Positions 1 to 9,553 are shown, counted from the first letter of the stretch. The stretch is DNA of 64,000 bases from Flavobacterium sp. 1355 (GCF_017833415.1 NZ_JAFICC010000002.1:124001-188000), one strand, 5' to 3'. Translations and numbers: made by a program. Notes: generated by a model from the sequence alone, not told the origin.

Positions 1-63
1 AAGAAGTACAATCTAGGGCTGTATTTATCCTGATTAGATAAGCACAGCTACTTAAAGTCAGAG

Positions 64-645
64 CTATTTTTTTACTGCACCCGGCGGAAAACCTTCCATG
101 ATTTTCTTAATTGCACCGGCAATAAATTCTTCAGGGTTATCTGGTTTGCTGTCAATCTGAGAATTTCCTATTCCCTGCCATACCAATTTTTGAGTTTTAG
201 CAGAAACAATATCAATCACCAGAGAACCATCAACATAATCATAAGTATTAAATGTTGTAGATCCGCCGCCCATCATTGCACCGCCGCCCCAATATCCGTA
301 TGGGCGGTACATCCCGCCATATCCATAAAAATTGGTGTCGGCAGTGACTGATTGTTTGTTTTTTAAGATTGATACTGCATTTACTTTCAGATCAGGATTT
401 GATGCCGACTCTGTAAAACCTTTTGCGATCATTTCTGAACGAATAGCATTTGTAACCCGATCAACATTTAATTGGTTTACCTGGCCTTCCTGAGCCTTTA
501 AATCATAAACAGCAAAGGTTTTGTATTCGCTAAAATTGGCAGAATGATCATAATCAGTTGTCACTTTTACAGTTGGTGAGCAACTATATAATAAAACCAA
601 TAAAAATGTTGGTATAAAACGAAAGTTTGTTCTTTTAGTATTCAT
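64..645 (-). CDS. DUF4136 family lipoprotein
   Basis: A 193-residue secreted lipoprotein. The N-terminus is basic, then hydrophobic, and ends in a lipobox-like LLYSC with the acylated Cys near residue 22. The body resembles DUF4136 proteins (VTTDYDHSANFSEYKTFAVYD near the start, then an alternating strand pattern and VDGSLVIDIVSAKTQKLVWQG), which are envelope proteins of unknown role. A Gly/Tyr-rich insert (YGYGGMYRPYGYWGGG) lies in the middle. The ATG at the annotated start immediately precedes the signal peptide. It stands alone, about 230 bp from the next gene on the same strand. No function can be assigned beyond an envelope-anchored location. Confidence 0.85.
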   Translation of the reverse strand: MNTKRTNFRFIPTFLLVLLYSCSPTVKVTTDYDHSANFSEYKTFAVYDLKAQEGQVNQLNVDRVTNAIRSEMIAKGFTESASNPDLKVNAVSILKNKQSVTADTNFYGYGGMYRPYGYWGGGAMMGGGSTTFNTYDYVDGSLVIDIVSAKTQKLVWQGIGNSQIDSKPDNPEEFIAGAIKKIMEGFPPGAVKK

Positions 646-874
646 TGTGTGATATTTAAATTAATGATTAAAGTAGTCTAAGGTGAATTTTAAATCTTAA
701 CTAAATTCTGAATGAAATGGCGAATAGGGAAGAATGGCTACAAGTATGCATATAAAATATTGCAAAACAAGTAATTACAATAACTCAAAGATATAATATT
801 TTCTGTAAAACAGATATCAAATAAGTAATTTTTCTTACATTATTTTTTTAATATATATTTTCTTCTATATCACA

Positions 875-1705
875 TCATTTTGAAGGGAAGACAAAAGCGA
901 GGACAGCTCTTAGTCCCCAATCGGGTTTCATTTCATGCGGACCCACTACCGGAATTAACGGCATTATGGCAAACTGCACTACCTGATCTCCTAATTTGGT
1001 AACTGCCCCAATGGATGGGTTTATTGTTATCATAGTGGTATTTCCTTCCCAGTTTTGAGTAATCTCTGCGTTTACTCCTAAGCTTGCTCCGCTTTTATAA
1101 CTATGTGAAAGAAATATTTGAGTATAAAAACTATTAAAATCAGCACGATCTTCATTTCCTGCTACAGACCAAATCTGATTGGCTATAAAACCCACCGAAA
1201 GTCCTTTTCCCTGATGCATGACCAATACACTTGGCCCTACTCCAAATTTTTCTGTTCCTAAAACTTTTTCTGTAGCGGTAGGCACCAAAAAAGCGGGTCC
1301 GAATCCTAAAATAATTCCCTTTGTTTTAGGAGCAAAAAAAGCGGTTACAGTGGCATCGCTCAGTCCAAATTCGTGTGTGTTTTCGCCTGTAATATCTCTT
1401 TGATCTACTACCGGAAGAATGTAACGTGTTATTAAGTTTAGGTTTTCAGTTAATTTAAAAGGAATAACAGGCTGTATGTTTACAGTATATTTTGATCCGT
1501 TAAAAGCACCTATACCATAATTGAGGTTGTTTTGTAAAGGCACACTTATAAGGCTTGCTACAGGATTGGCCAATTTGTCTGCTAATTCCTGTGCACTGGC
1601 TCCGGCTTTTGCAGGCTCTTCCTGCGCACAAACTGAAAAACCAATAAGAAAATAAACCAAACTGAATAAGAATTTGACGGTTTTATAAGGACTGTTCTGT
1701 TTCAT
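875..1705 (-). CDS. Secreted beta-barrel-like protein, probable outer membrane protein
   Basis: A protein of 276 residues if started at MKQNSPYK; the same frame is open for 16 more codons upstream, but only this Met puts a normal signal peptide (hydrophobic stretch ending SVCAQ) at the N-terminus. The mature part is rich in alternating aromatic and glycine strands and ends in a hydrophobic aromatic strand (LRAVLAFVFPSK), as expected for an outer membrane barrel. It resembles the Bacteroidota proteins annotated as neuromedin U or hypothetical transporters. Substrate unknown. It lies downstream of the HAD lipoprotein gene with a gap of about 95 bp and may be cotranscribed with it. Confidence 0.7.
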   Translation of the reverse strand: MKQNSPYKTVKFLFSLVYFLIGFSVCAQEEPAKAGASAQELADKLANPVASLISVPLQNNLNYGIGAFNGSKYTVNIQPVIPFKLTENLNLITRYILPVVDQRDITGENTHEFGLSDATVTAFFAPKTKGIILGFGPAFLVPTATEKVLGTEKFGVGPSVLVMHQGKGLSVGFIANQIWSVAGNEDRADFNSFYTQIFLSHSYKSGASLGVNAEITQNWEGNTTMITINPSIGAVTKLGDQVVQFAIMPLIPVVGPHEMKPDWGLRAVLAFVFPSK

Positions 1706-1799
1706 AAGGTTTGAATTAAAAATTATTCTTTTTCGAAAATCAAAATGAAACAATTTTTACAATCAAAAATTGTTTCATCTCAACCCTAACTAATTCAAA

Positions 1800-2810
1800 T
1801 TATTTTGGAAATATTGTTTTCCAATCATCTTTTATACTGACTACATGATATTTGTATTTGGCAGCGGTGCTTAAGGACAAATTGTCTTTTTCCTGATAAC
1901 TGTATTCTCTGATCGAATCGTTGTGGTTTACAATCATTTGAAAAGAAGGATATTTGCTGCCAGAAGAATATCTTAGCATGGCAAGGTCACCGGCTCCGCC
2001 TTCGTTTCCGCAGGCAAAAACAGGACGCTGCCCAATATGCAGCTGTATGCCAATTGGTTTTCCTGCTTTATCATCCAAAAGATCTAAAGCAGGTTCTCTT
2101 TTAATGGTATTGGTGGCATCATCAAATTTGTATTTAAAAGACGTTCCAACAACTTGTTCTTTTGGAATACCATAAAAATCAGCAGAAATTGCCCTAACCA
2201 ATTCGATTGTTCCTCCGGTTACAATGAAAGTTTTGAAACCATTTGCCCGCAAATAATCTAAAAGTTCCAATTGTGGCTGATACCTAATTTGTTTTAAGGG
2301 AACATTTTTACCGGGATATTGCGCAGCTGCAAAAAACTCTTCGGTCGATTTTTCAAATTCATCTTCGGTCATGCCCGTATGTGTTGCAGCTACCAATTCG
2401 ATTAATGCTTTATCGCCTCCTTTTGCAAAAAAAGTTTTGTCTTTTTCAATAACAGCTTTAAAAGGCTGTTTTTGTGCCAAAGCCGGGTTGGCTTCTACCA
2501 TTTTTTTTACACGATAAAAAGCAAATAATTCCTGAACATACGGTTTTTCTGCCCATAGCGTTCCATCATTGTCAAAAGTGGCAATTCTGTTTTCTTTTGG
2601 AATAAAATCCGGACTTCCTTCTTTAGTAACTTTTTCAACATAAGCGATGATATCGCTTTTGATTGTTCCGTCATTCCAGCTTGGCAGCGGATCACCATTT
2701 ATAGCAACCGTTGTACTGTCTTTTTGGCTTACCTCTGTAGTATTTTCAGCTCTTTTGCAAGAAATAAGTAAGAATAAAAATAGAGGCAATATATATATTT
2801 TCTTATACAT
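1800..2810 (-). CDS. HAD-superfamily phosphatase-like lipoprotein
   Basis: 336 residues. A short signal peptide ends in the lipobox LLISC (Cys18), so the protein is predicted to be anchored outside the cytoplasm. HAD motif I is clear as FDNDGTLW (Asp80 and Asp82), motif II as FIVTGGT, and a late acidic motif as GNEGGAGD. This is the arrangement of secreted phosphoserine-phosphatase-like HAD proteins, so it probably hydrolyses a phosphomonoester in the periplasm; the substrate is unknown. It sits between the sulfatase and the barrel-like protein on the same strand, separated from the sulfatase by a strong hairpin. Confidence 0.8.
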   Translation of the reverse strand: MYKKIYILPLFLFLLISCKRAENTTEVSQKDSTTVAINGDPLPSWNDGTIKSDIIAYVEKVTKEGSPDFIPKENRIATFDNDGTLWAEKPYVQELFAFYRVKKMVEANPALAQKQPFKAVIEKDKTFFAKGGDKALIELVAATHTGMTEDEFEKSTEEFFAAAQYPGKNVPLKQIRYQPQLELLDYLRANGFKTFIVTGGTIELVRAISADFYGIPKEQVVGTSFKYKFDDATNTIKREPALDLLDDKAGKPIGIQLHIGQRPVFACGNEGGAGDLAMLRYSSGSKYPSFQMIVNHNDSIREYSYQEKDNLSLSTAAKYKYHVVSIKDDWKTIFPK

Positions 2811-2833
2811 AGCATTGATTTTTAAGCTTTAGA

Positions 2834-2864
2834 AAAGCTTGAGTTATGGGGTAACTCAAGCTTT
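2834..2864 (-). terminator. Hairpin downstream of the sulfatase gene
   Basis: A 13-bp perfect stem (AAAGCTTGAGTTA with its complement) and a 5-nt loop lie just after the sulfatase stop codon. On the minus strand the following T tract is short and interrupted, so it may be a weak terminator that lets some transcription continue into the HAD gene. Confidence 0.6.
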
Positions 2865-2879
2865 ATTCTAAGTACTATT

Positions 2880-4562
2880 TTATTTTTTCTTGTTTGCTTT
2901 TGCATTTGCATCATCAACACTTTGTTTATCCTGAGGCATTATGTTTTTCTCAATAAATGCTTTCGCTTTAATTTGCATCAATTTCTGGTCAAGAATAGTT
3001 GTTGGGTTAAAACTTGGCGGTATTGAGCGTGGTGGGTATTTATCAAATGTTTCAGCAAACACAAAAACCTGCTCCATAACACCATACATTGCAGGAACAT
3101 GATTAAGGTTCCAGTCCCAATACGTATTTGATGTAATATCGGCTCTTTCAAAAGGATCCTGCATGATATTAAATATTTTTTGAAGACGAAGTTTAACAAA
3201 AGGTTCTGCCCAAACTTGCATTGTTCCTGGTGCACGCTGTTCAGCAAAAACATATTTATAATCACCTTGTCGTAATGCTACTAGTAATCCATCATCATCA
3301 GAATAGAAGAATTTATCTCTTACACTTTTTCCTGTTCCTCGAAGCAAAGCCGATTGATCAAATCCATCTAAATGAACATTATAACTTTTTCCATTAGCAG
3401 AATAACCTGATAATAATTTTTTTGTTAGATCTGGCTCTCCTGCAATTGAAGCCAATGTTGGCATCCAGTCATTATGGCTCATTAATTCGTTTGTAATTTG
3501 ATTTGGCTTGATTACACCCGGCCAGCGCACCATACATGGAACACGGAAAGCACCTTCCCAGTTCGTGTTTTTCTCAGATCTGAAAGGAGTCATTGCTCCG
3601 TCTGGCCATGTATTCATGTGTGGTCCATTATCTGTAGAATAAACTACAATAGTATTGTCTGCAATACCCAGATCATCTAAGGTTTTTAATAAATCTCCAA
3701 CAGTCAAATCATGCTCGATCATACCATCAATATATTCGCTGTCTCCATGTGTGTATTTACCTCTGTGTTCTGGTCTTACGTGGGTACGCAAGTGCATACG
3801 GGTACCATTCCACCAACAGAAAAATGGTTTTCCTGCGGCATGCTGTCTTTTAATAAAATCTATAGCGGCTGCAGATGTTTCGTCATCTATAGTCTCCATT
3901 CTTTTTTTAGTAAGAGGCCCGGTATCTTCGATTCTTTGTTTTCCAATTTTTCCAAAACGGGCGTCCGGTACACTGCCATCATCAGCATTTGTTGCCGTAC
4001 ATTTTAAAACTCCTCTTGGTCCGAATTTTTTTATGTACGACGGGTCTTTTGGGTAATCCGGTAATTCTGGTTCTTCTTCTGCATTTAAGTGGTACAGATT
4101 TCCAAAAAATTCATCAAATCCATTTACTGTTGGCAAACTTTCATTACGGTCTCCAACGTGATTTTTACCAAATTGGCCAGTAACATATCCGAGACTTTTC
4201 ATAACACCCCCAATAGTAGGGTCTAATTGACTCATGCCCATAGGAGCGCCAGGAAAACCAACTTTTGTTAATCCGCTTCGAATACCGTGCTGACCGGTTA
4301 AAAATGCTGCACGTCCTGCAGTACAGCTTTGTTCACCATAGTATTGTAAAAATCGCAATCCTTCATTTCCAATACGATCAATATTGGGCGTCATATATCC
4401 CATTAATCCATCACTATAGGCGCTAACATTGGTTGTACCAATATCATCCCCCCATATAATAAGAATGTTAGGTTTTTTATTGTTTTGAGCTTTCACCTGA
4501 ATAATTGTGAAGCATACTAATGCAAAAAGCATTATGGCATTTCGAATGTTACTTTGTTTCAT
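2880..4562 (-). CDS. Sulfatase (arylsulfatase family, formylglycine type)
   Basis: 560 residues with a signal peptide (hydrophobic segment ending VKAQ). The sulfatase core is plain: metal-binding Asp pair in IIWGDDIG (residues 39-40) and the active-site motif CTAGR with Cys80, the residue converted to formylglycine by a sulfatase-modifying enzyme. Later blocks such as VYSTDNGPHMNTWPDG and HNDWMPTLASIAG are also typical. It is expected to hydrolyse a sulfate ester in the periplasm. The C-terminus ends in a Lys/Asn/Ala-rich tail. No carbohydrate-active enzymes or SusC/D genes are adjacent, and no sulfatase-maturating enzyme lies in the window, so the substrate cannot be inferred. Confidence 0.93.
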   Translation of the reverse strand: MKQSNIRNAIMLFALVCFTIIQVKAQNNKKPNILIIWGDDIGTTNVSAYSDGLMGYMTPNIDRIGNEGLRFLQYYGEQSCTAGRAAFLTGQHGIRSGLTKVGFPGAPMGMSQLDPTIGGVMKSLGYVTGQFGKNHVGDRNESLPTVNGFDEFFGNLYHLNAEEEPELPDYPKDPSYIKKFGPRGVLKCTATNADDGSVPDARFGKIGKQRIEDTGPLTKKRMETIDDETSAAAIDFIKRQHAAGKPFFCWWNGTRMHLRTHVRPEHRGKYTHGDSEYIDGMIEHDLTVGDLLKTLDDLGIADNTIVVYSTDNGPHMNTWPDGAMTPFRSEKNTNWEGAFRVPCMVRWPGVIKPNQITNELMSHNDWMPTLASIAGEPDLTKKLLSGYSANGKSYNVHLDGFDQSALLRGTGKSVRDKFFYSDDDGLLVALRQGDYKYVFAEQRAPGTMQVWAEPFVKLRLQKIFNIMQDPFERADITSNTYWDWNLNHVPAMYGVMEQVFVFAETFDKYPPRSIPPSFNPTTILDQKLMQIKAKAFIEKNIMPQDKQSVDDANAKANKKK

Positions 4563-4993
4563 GGCAGTAAGATTTATTTAATAAATTCATTTATGTAATG
4601 GTTTTCATGTAAAATCGAATTATGCTTTTCTCTCTGAAATCAGGCAGAAAATAATCTGTATTAAAACAATATGATAGAATTTAGATGTCAGTAACTAAGG
4701 ATTTTAGTAAACAACTATTTTTTAACTTTTTATTAAGTGTCTCAAAATTAAATAATAAAAGTGCGAAGTATCTTATTTTTAAGGCTGTACATTGTTGCAA
4801 ATTATAACTTGCAACATAAAAAGGTTTATTTGCTACAAGATGCTGTATTTTATAATTTCAAAAAAAGTCTTTTGAATTTTGTAAAGCGAAAAATGAAAAA
4901 GCTTAAACAAAACCTTTTGAGTATTATAAAAGCAAAAAAGCCATCCGATATATCGGATGGCTTTTAGATTGATTGCGGATCTTTTTACAGAAA
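4563..4993. other. Intergenic region, no gene recognised
   Basis: 431 bp between the sulfatase start and the pyk stop codon. Apart from the pyk terminator at its left-to-right end I see nothing convincing. A 68-codon plus-strand frame (4761-4967) runs into the terminator hairpin and has no family resemblance, so I do not call it a gene. Confidence 0.6.
4935..4964 (-). terminator. Intrinsic terminator of the acpP-pyk operon
   Basis: A perfect inverted repeat (GCCATCCGATA with its complement) flanked by A and T runs lies 30 bp after the pyk stop codon. On the minus strand the stem is followed by a T-rich tract, as in a rho-independent terminator. Confidence 0.9.
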
Positions 4994-6427
4994 CTATTCT
5001 ATTTCAGAAACTCTCATGGTGTTTACCATTCCTTTGTCTTTAATTGGCATTGCTGCAAGGTTGATTAAGTAATCTCCTTTTTGCGCATATCCTTTTTCTA
5101 CAGCAATTTTATTTACATCTGTTACTGTATCATCTGTACTGCTTTCATTATCATAGTAAAATGATTTTACTCCCCATAACAAATTCAGCTGCGTTAAGAT
5201 TCTTCTGTTTGAAGTAAATACTAAAATATGTCCCGAAGATGGTCTCCAAGCCGAAATTTGAAAAGCTGTATAACCACTATTTGTTAGTGTACAGATTGCT
5301 TTTGCTTTAATTTCATTTGCCAATAAAGCGGCCTGATGACAAATTGTTTTTGTAATAAAACGTTTTGTTTTAATCTGTGGTGTATTTTGTGGAACCTGGA
5401 TTAGCGGAGAATCTTCAACAGCTTCACAAATTTGCGTCATTTTCTGGATTACCTGTACCGGATAATTTCCTGTAGCTGTTTCTCCAGATAACATTACAGC
5501 ATCTGCACCATCCATTACCGAATTTGCAACGTCATTTACTTCTGCTCTTGTTGGAGTTAAACTTGTAATCATTGTTTCCATCATTTGTGTTGCAACGATA
5601 ACGGGAATTCTTGCCGTTTTTGCTCTGCGGATCAAGTCTTTTTGAACCAATGGAACTTCGTGTGCAGGAAGTTCAACTCCCAAATCTCCACGAGCTACCA
5701 TTAAACCATCGCAATATGCTACAATTTTATCCATGTTCACAAGAGCTTCCGGCATTTCAATTTTAGCAATGATTGGAATTTTATATTCTGAATGCTTAGC
5801 AATTAATTCTTGCAAGTCTTGTAAATCGCGAGGTGTTTTTACAAAAGAAAGTGCGATCCAGTCTACTTTTTGCTCGATTGCAAAAATAGCATCGGCAATA
5901 TCTTTTTCAGTTAAAGCTGGTAAAGAAATTTTAGTGTTTGGTAAATTAACCCCTTTTTTAGATTTTAATTCTCCTCCCTGAATTACTACTGCCGTAACTT
6001 CTGTTTTTTTATCCGTTGTAAGGATTTCAAAAATCAATTTACCGTCATCAAGCAAAATACGCTCACCCGGATTCACATCATTTGGAAAATTTTGATATTT
6101 CATGAACACTTTCTGAGCTGTTCCGATAACATCTTCAGCAGTTGTAAAAGTGATAACATCACCATCGTTTACTACTGTTCCTTCTTCCATTACACCAACT
6201 CTCAGTTTTGGTCCCTGCAAATCTCCAAGGATTGCTGTAGTGTAACCAAATTCATCATTTAATCCTCTGATGATATTGATTTTTTCTTTTACTCCTTCGT
6301 AATCAGCATGCGAAAAATTGATTCTAAACACATTCACACCTGCATCGATCATATCCTTGATAATCTCTCTCGTACCACATGCAGGTCCAAGTGTGGCTAC
6401 AATTTTAGTTTTTTTGTTTGTAAGCAT
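4994..6427 (-). CDS. pyk: Pyruvate kinase
   Basis: 477 residues, the normal length for bacterial pyruvate kinase, which converts phosphoenolpyruvate and ADP to pyruvate and ATP in the cytosol. Recognisable blocks are KIVATLGPACGT at the N-terminus, RINFSHAD, GDLQGPKLRVG, the signature with catalytic Lys IPIIAKIEMPEA, GLMVARGDLGVE, and TATGNYPVQV. A C-terminal alpha/beta domain follows. It is the last gene of the acpP-fabF-rnc operon, five bases after the IPExxxVDY gene, and is followed by a strong terminator. The grouping with fatty-acid genes is common in Flavobacteriia. Confidence 0.98.
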   Translation of the reverse strand: MLTNKKTKIVATLGPACGTREIIKDMIDAGVNVFRINFSHADYEGVKEKINIIRGLNDEFGYTTAILGDLQGPKLRVGVMEEGTVVNDGDVITFTTAEDVIGTAQKVFMKYQNFPNDVNPGERILLDDGKLIFEILTTDKKTEVTAVVIQGGELKSKKGVNLPNTKISLPALTEKDIADAIFAIEQKVDWIALSFVKTPRDLQDLQELIAKHSEYKIPIIAKIEMPEALVNMDKIVAYCDGLMVARGDLGVELPAHEVPLVQKDLIRRAKTARIPVIVATQMMETMITSLTPTRAEVNDVANSVMDGADAVMLSGETATGNYPVQVIQKMTQICEAVEDSPLIQVPQNTPQIKTKRFITKTICHQAALLANEIKAKAICTLTNSGYTAFQISAWRPSSGHILVFTSNRRILTQLNLLWGVKSFYYDNESSTDDTVTDVNKIAVEKGYAQKGDYLINLAAMPIKDKGMVNTMRVSEIE

Positions 6428-6432
6428 TTTTT

Positions 6433-6921
6433 TTAAAAAATTAGATTGTTTTTTGATTTTATTTTGTTTGTATCAACAACATATATAGCTGCTATACTTT
6501 CTATTGCATTTAGTTGTTGTTGGATTTCTGAAAAATCAATAGCCTCATCGCTATTATCGATTTTCAGGAAATAATCTACTTTTTTGAATTCAGGAAGTAA
6601 ATGAATTGTTGTAGAAACCTCACTTGTTTCATTAGAAAACAAATTCTGAAAATCATTTTTACTCACTGAAATGATTTCATTTTTATTCTGAATCAGATTC
6701 CACGAAACGGCTTTTTCAGAATCATAATAATAAAATCTCGAAAAATTTGCTTCACCTTCCTTAGTCTGAGCGTGGATCTCGTTCTTACTCTTACTGAGGT
6801 TTACTGGAAGTTTTTTATTGATAAAATAGGCCAGCCGATAATCTTCTAATGAAGTATGGATTGCCATTAAATAATAATCAATTTCGTCAAATTCATCTAA
6901 ATCCAATCTATGAATAGCCAT
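6433..6921 (-). CDS. IPExxxVDY family protein
   Basis: 162 residues from the ATG giving MAIHRLDL. A TTG 15 bases further upstream would extend the frame, but a promoter-like element (TAAATATA on the plus strand at 6941-6948, with TTG 18 bp upstream of it) would place the transcript start at about that TTG, which favours the ATG. The family-defining segment appears here as LLPEFKKVDYFLKI. The protein is acidic and soluble with no signal peptide or metal motif. Its role is unknown; in Flavobacteriia the gene is characteristically found between rnc and pyk, as here. Confidence 0.85.
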   Translation of the reverse strand: MAIHRLDLDEFDEIDYYLMAIHTSLEDYRLAYFINKKLPVNLSKSKNEIHAQTKEGEANFSRFYYYDSEKAVSWNLIQNKNEIISVSKNDFQNLFSNETSEVSTTIHLLPEFKKVDYFLKIDNSDEAIDFSEIQQQLNAIESIAAIYVVDTNKIKSKNNLIF

Positions 6922-7046
6922 ATCATGAAAAATCAAGTTGTAAATATACTATTTCTAGCGGAGCATCAATAGTTAAGATTAGCATGTTTTTGTTAATTTA
7001 TAAACGAAAACGTTGTAGCTTTAACAAAGCTATGCTATTTATGTAG

Positions 7047-7787
7047 TTATTTCTTATCTATTTTTTCCTGAAATGCAAAATAAGCTCTTTGTGATGCTTT
7101 TTCTTCTGCCTTCTTTTTTGAAGTTGCTCTCGCTCTTGCAATTACTTTATCGTCAATACTTAATTTTACTCCAAACAAACGTTGCCCGTCAATTCCGTTA
7201 TCTTCAAAAATGTCATAATGAAAGATTCTCTTTTCTTTCTGACACCATTCGATAACAAGGCTTTTATAACTAATTACTTTTCCCTCAAGCCGGGCGATAT
7301 CTACATAAGGAATAATTACTCTTTTTTGAATAAACTTCTCACAAAAAGCATATCCTTTATCCAGATAAATTGCTCCAATAAGTGATTCAAAAATATTGCC
7401 ATGTATATTCTCCCCAAAATGCTGAATTGGTACTTTGCTTTCTACAAAACGTACTAAATTTAGGTCTTTCCCTAATTCATTTAAATGCTCGCGGCTTACA
7501 ATTTTGGAACGCATCTTAGTCAGATACCCTTCATCTCCGTTTGGTGCTTTGTTAAACAAATGCGCTGCAATAACTGCACTTAGCATTGCATCACCCAAAA
7601 ACTCTAACCGTTCATAATTAATAGGATTTCCTGATTCATCCAGTTTATTGGAAGACCTGTGTGTAAATGCTTTCTTATAAAAGTCAATTGAAGCAGGCTG
7701 AAAACCAAGTATTTTCTGAATAGTGTCAAAAAAAATCCCGTCTTCTTGAGAACGGGATTTCGTAAATATTTTTTTGATAATATTCAT
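7047..7787 (-). CDS. rnc: Ribonuclease III
   Basis: 246 residues from ATG (MNIIKKIF); an in-frame TTG two codons upstream is less likely. The RNase III signature is present as ERLEFLGDAMLSAVIAA with the catalytic acidic residues, and a second acidic site is in NIFESLIGAIYLDKG. A C-terminal double-stranded RNA-binding domain follows (FGVKLSIDDKVIARARATSKKKAEEKA). The enzyme cuts structured RNA in rRNA and mRNA processing. It starts eight bases after the fabF stop codon, so the two genes are cotranscribed. Confidence 0.97.
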   Translation of the reverse strand: MNIIKKIFTKSRSQEDGIFFDTIQKILGFQPASIDFYKKAFTHRSSNKLDESGNPINYERLEFLGDAMLSAVIAAHLFNKAPNGDEGYLTKMRSKIVSREHLNELGKDLNLVRFVESKVPIQHFGENIHGNIFESLIGAIYLDKGYAFCEKFIQKRVIIPYVDIARLEGKVISYKSLVIEWCQKEKRIFHYDIFEDNGIDGQRLFGVKLSIDDKVIARARATSKKKAEEKASQRAYFAFQEKIDKK

Positions 7788-7795
7788 AGACAAAA

Positions 7796-9049
7796 TTAGT
7801 CAACTAATTTTTTAAACAATACACAAGCATTATGTCCGCCAAAACCAAAAGTGTTGCTCATGGCTACATTTACTTCTCTTTTTTGAGGCTTGTTTAATGT
7901 AAGGTTTAATGCCGGATCAATGTTTTCGTCAACAACTGTATGATTAATTGTTGGAGGAACAAGACTGTGTTGCATTGCCAGGATAGAAGCAATAGCTTCA
8001 ATAGCTCCGGCAGCTCCAAGTAAATGTCCTGTCATTGATTTTGTAGAGTTGATATTGATGTTTTTTGCATGTTCACCAAAAACAGCACTAATTGCTTTTA
8101 ATTCGGCTACATCTCCTAGTGGAGTAGAAGTTCCGTGAGTGTTGATATGGTCAACATCTTCAGGGTTCATTCCGGCATCTCTCAAAGTATTTTTCATTAC
8201 TGCAATAACTCCAATTCCTTCCGGATGTGGTGCAGTTAAGTGATAAGCGTCAGATGACATTCCGCCTCCGCCAATTTCGCAATAAATTTTTGCTCCACGT
8301 GCTTTTGCATGTTCGTAGTCTTCAAGAACCAAAGCTCCTGCTCCTTCTCCTAATACAAAACCATCTCTGGTTGCATCAAATGGTCTTGAAGCCGTTTCCG
8401 GGCTTTCATTTCTTGTCGATAAAGCATGCATAGAACTAAAACCTCCCATACCTGCAATTGTAACTGCAGCTTCAGATCCTCCTGAAATGATTACATCACA
8501 CATTCCTAAACGAATGTAGTTGAAAGCATCAATTAATGCATTTGCAGAAGATGCACATGCAGAAACTGTTGTATAGTTTGGTCCCATATAACCATTACGC
8601 ATAGAGATATGTGCCGGAGCAATATCTGCAATCATTTTTGGTATAAAGAAAGGATTGAATTTTGGTGTTCCGTCTCCTTTTGCATAGTAAATTACCTCTT
8701 CCTGAAAAGTTTCCAAACCTCCAATTCCTGCTCCCCAGATAACACCCACTCTAGTTTTGTCGATATTATCATCAGTAAGTCCGGCATCTTTTATAGCTTC
8801 ATCACTGGCAGCAACTGCATATTGAGCGAATTTATCTAATCTTCGGGACTCCTTACGATCCATGTAATCTTCAATGTTGAAGTTTTTTACTTCGCAGGCA
8901 AATTTCGTTTTATGCTTCTCTGTATCATAGTACGTGATTGGAGCGGCTCCGCTTACCCCATTCACAAGTGCCTCCCAATAATCCTGGATATTATTCCCGA
9001 TAGGAGTAAGTGCACCTAATCCTGTTACAACAACTCGCTTTAACGTCAT
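7796..9049 (-). CDS. fabF: 3-oxoacyl-ACP synthase II (beta-ketoacyl synthase)
   Basis: 417 residues. It is the housekeeping condensing enzyme of type II fatty acid synthesis. The catalytic triad is visible: Cys165 in TVSACASSANAL, His in INTHGTSTPLGD and His in STKSMTGHLLGAAG. The Gly-rich C-terminal block is NTFGFGGHNACVLF. It follows acpP on the same strand after 237 bp and precedes rnc. A second KS of the same fold occurs in the pigment cluster at 57 kb; this copy has the canonical primary-metabolism context and residues. Confidence 0.98.
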   Translation of the reverse strand: MTLKRVVVTGLGALTPIGNNIQDYWEALVNGVSGAAPITYYDTEKHKTKFACEVKNFNIEDYMDRKESRRLDKFAQYAVAASDEAIKDAGLTDDNIDKTRVGVIWGAGIGGLETFQEEVIYYAKGDGTPKFNPFFIPKMIADIAPAHISMRNGYMGPNYTTVSACASSANALIDAFNYIRLGMCDVIISGGSEAAVTIAGMGGFSSMHALSTRNESPETASRPFDATRDGFVLGEGAGALVLEDYEHAKARGAKIYCEIGGGGMSSDAYHLTAPHPEGIGVIAVMKNTLRDAGMNPEDVDHINTHGTSTPLGDVAELKAISAVFGEHAKNININSTKSMTGHLLGAAGAIEAIASILAMQHSLVPPTINHTVVDENIDPALNLTLNKPQKREVNVAMSNTFGFGGHNACVLFKKLVD

Positions 9050-9172
9050 AAATATGTATTTTGTACTTTAAACAAATAAAACCCACGCTTTCTTAACAGT
9101 AATGTTACTTAAGAGCCATGGGCATTACAATATAAATATATCTTTTTGATTGAAAATCAATCGAAATTTAAA

Positions 9173-9291
9173 TTTTAAAAAAATAATAACACCCGATCCT
9201 TAAAAATTACAAAGATTAAAAGTCAAATTCCAATTGGAATTTGGAATTTCAAAAATTGGTATTTTTAGAAACCGGGTGCGGTATTATTATT
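9173..9291. repeat. Nested inverted repeats between acpP and fabF
   Basis: The acpP-fabF gap holds an outer inverted repeat (AATAATA and CACCCG near 9182-9195 facing CGGGTG and TATTATT near 9273-9291, overlapping the acpP stop codon). Inside it is an 18-bp perfect palindrome at 9225-9242 (AAATTCCAATTGGAATTT). It could fold as a long mRNA hairpin that adjusts acpP versus fabF expression. Function unproven. Confidence 0.5.
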
Positions 9292-9523
9292 TTTTAGCTT
9301 CCTCGATATAAGAAATAGCTTGACCAACAGTAGCAATGTTTTCTGCTTGATCGTCTGGAATTTGGATATCAAATTCTTTTTCGAATTCCATAATAAGCTC
9401 AACAGTGTCTAATGAGTCAGCTCCCAAATCATTAGTGAAGCTTGCTTCTGTTACAACCTCGTTTTCGTCAACACCTAATTTGTCTACGATAATCGCTTTT
9501 ACTCTTGATGCAATGTCTGACAT
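9287..9523 (-). CDS. acpP: Acyl carrier protein
   Basis: 78 residues, acidic, standard length. The phosphopantetheine attachment site is Ser37 in [10 protein letters not shown]. It carries growing acyl chains for fatty acid synthesis and is the first gene of the acpP-fabF-rnc operon. A clear promoter lies about 40 bp upstream. A second, divergent ACP is encoded in the pigment cluster at 58.3 kb. Confidence 0.98.
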   Translation of the reverse strand: MSDIASRVKAIIVDKLGVDENEVVTEASFTNDLGADSLDTVELIMEFEKEFDIQIPDDQAENIATVGQAISYIEEAKK

Positions 9524-9553
9524 AATCTTTAATTTTAGAATTTAATTTGTTGG

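Noticed and set aside
4761..4967. 68-codon plus-strand frame between the sulfatase and pyk genes
   Set aside because: It ends within the pyk terminator hairpin, is Lys/Leu/Asn-rich like random AT-rich DNA, and matches no family.
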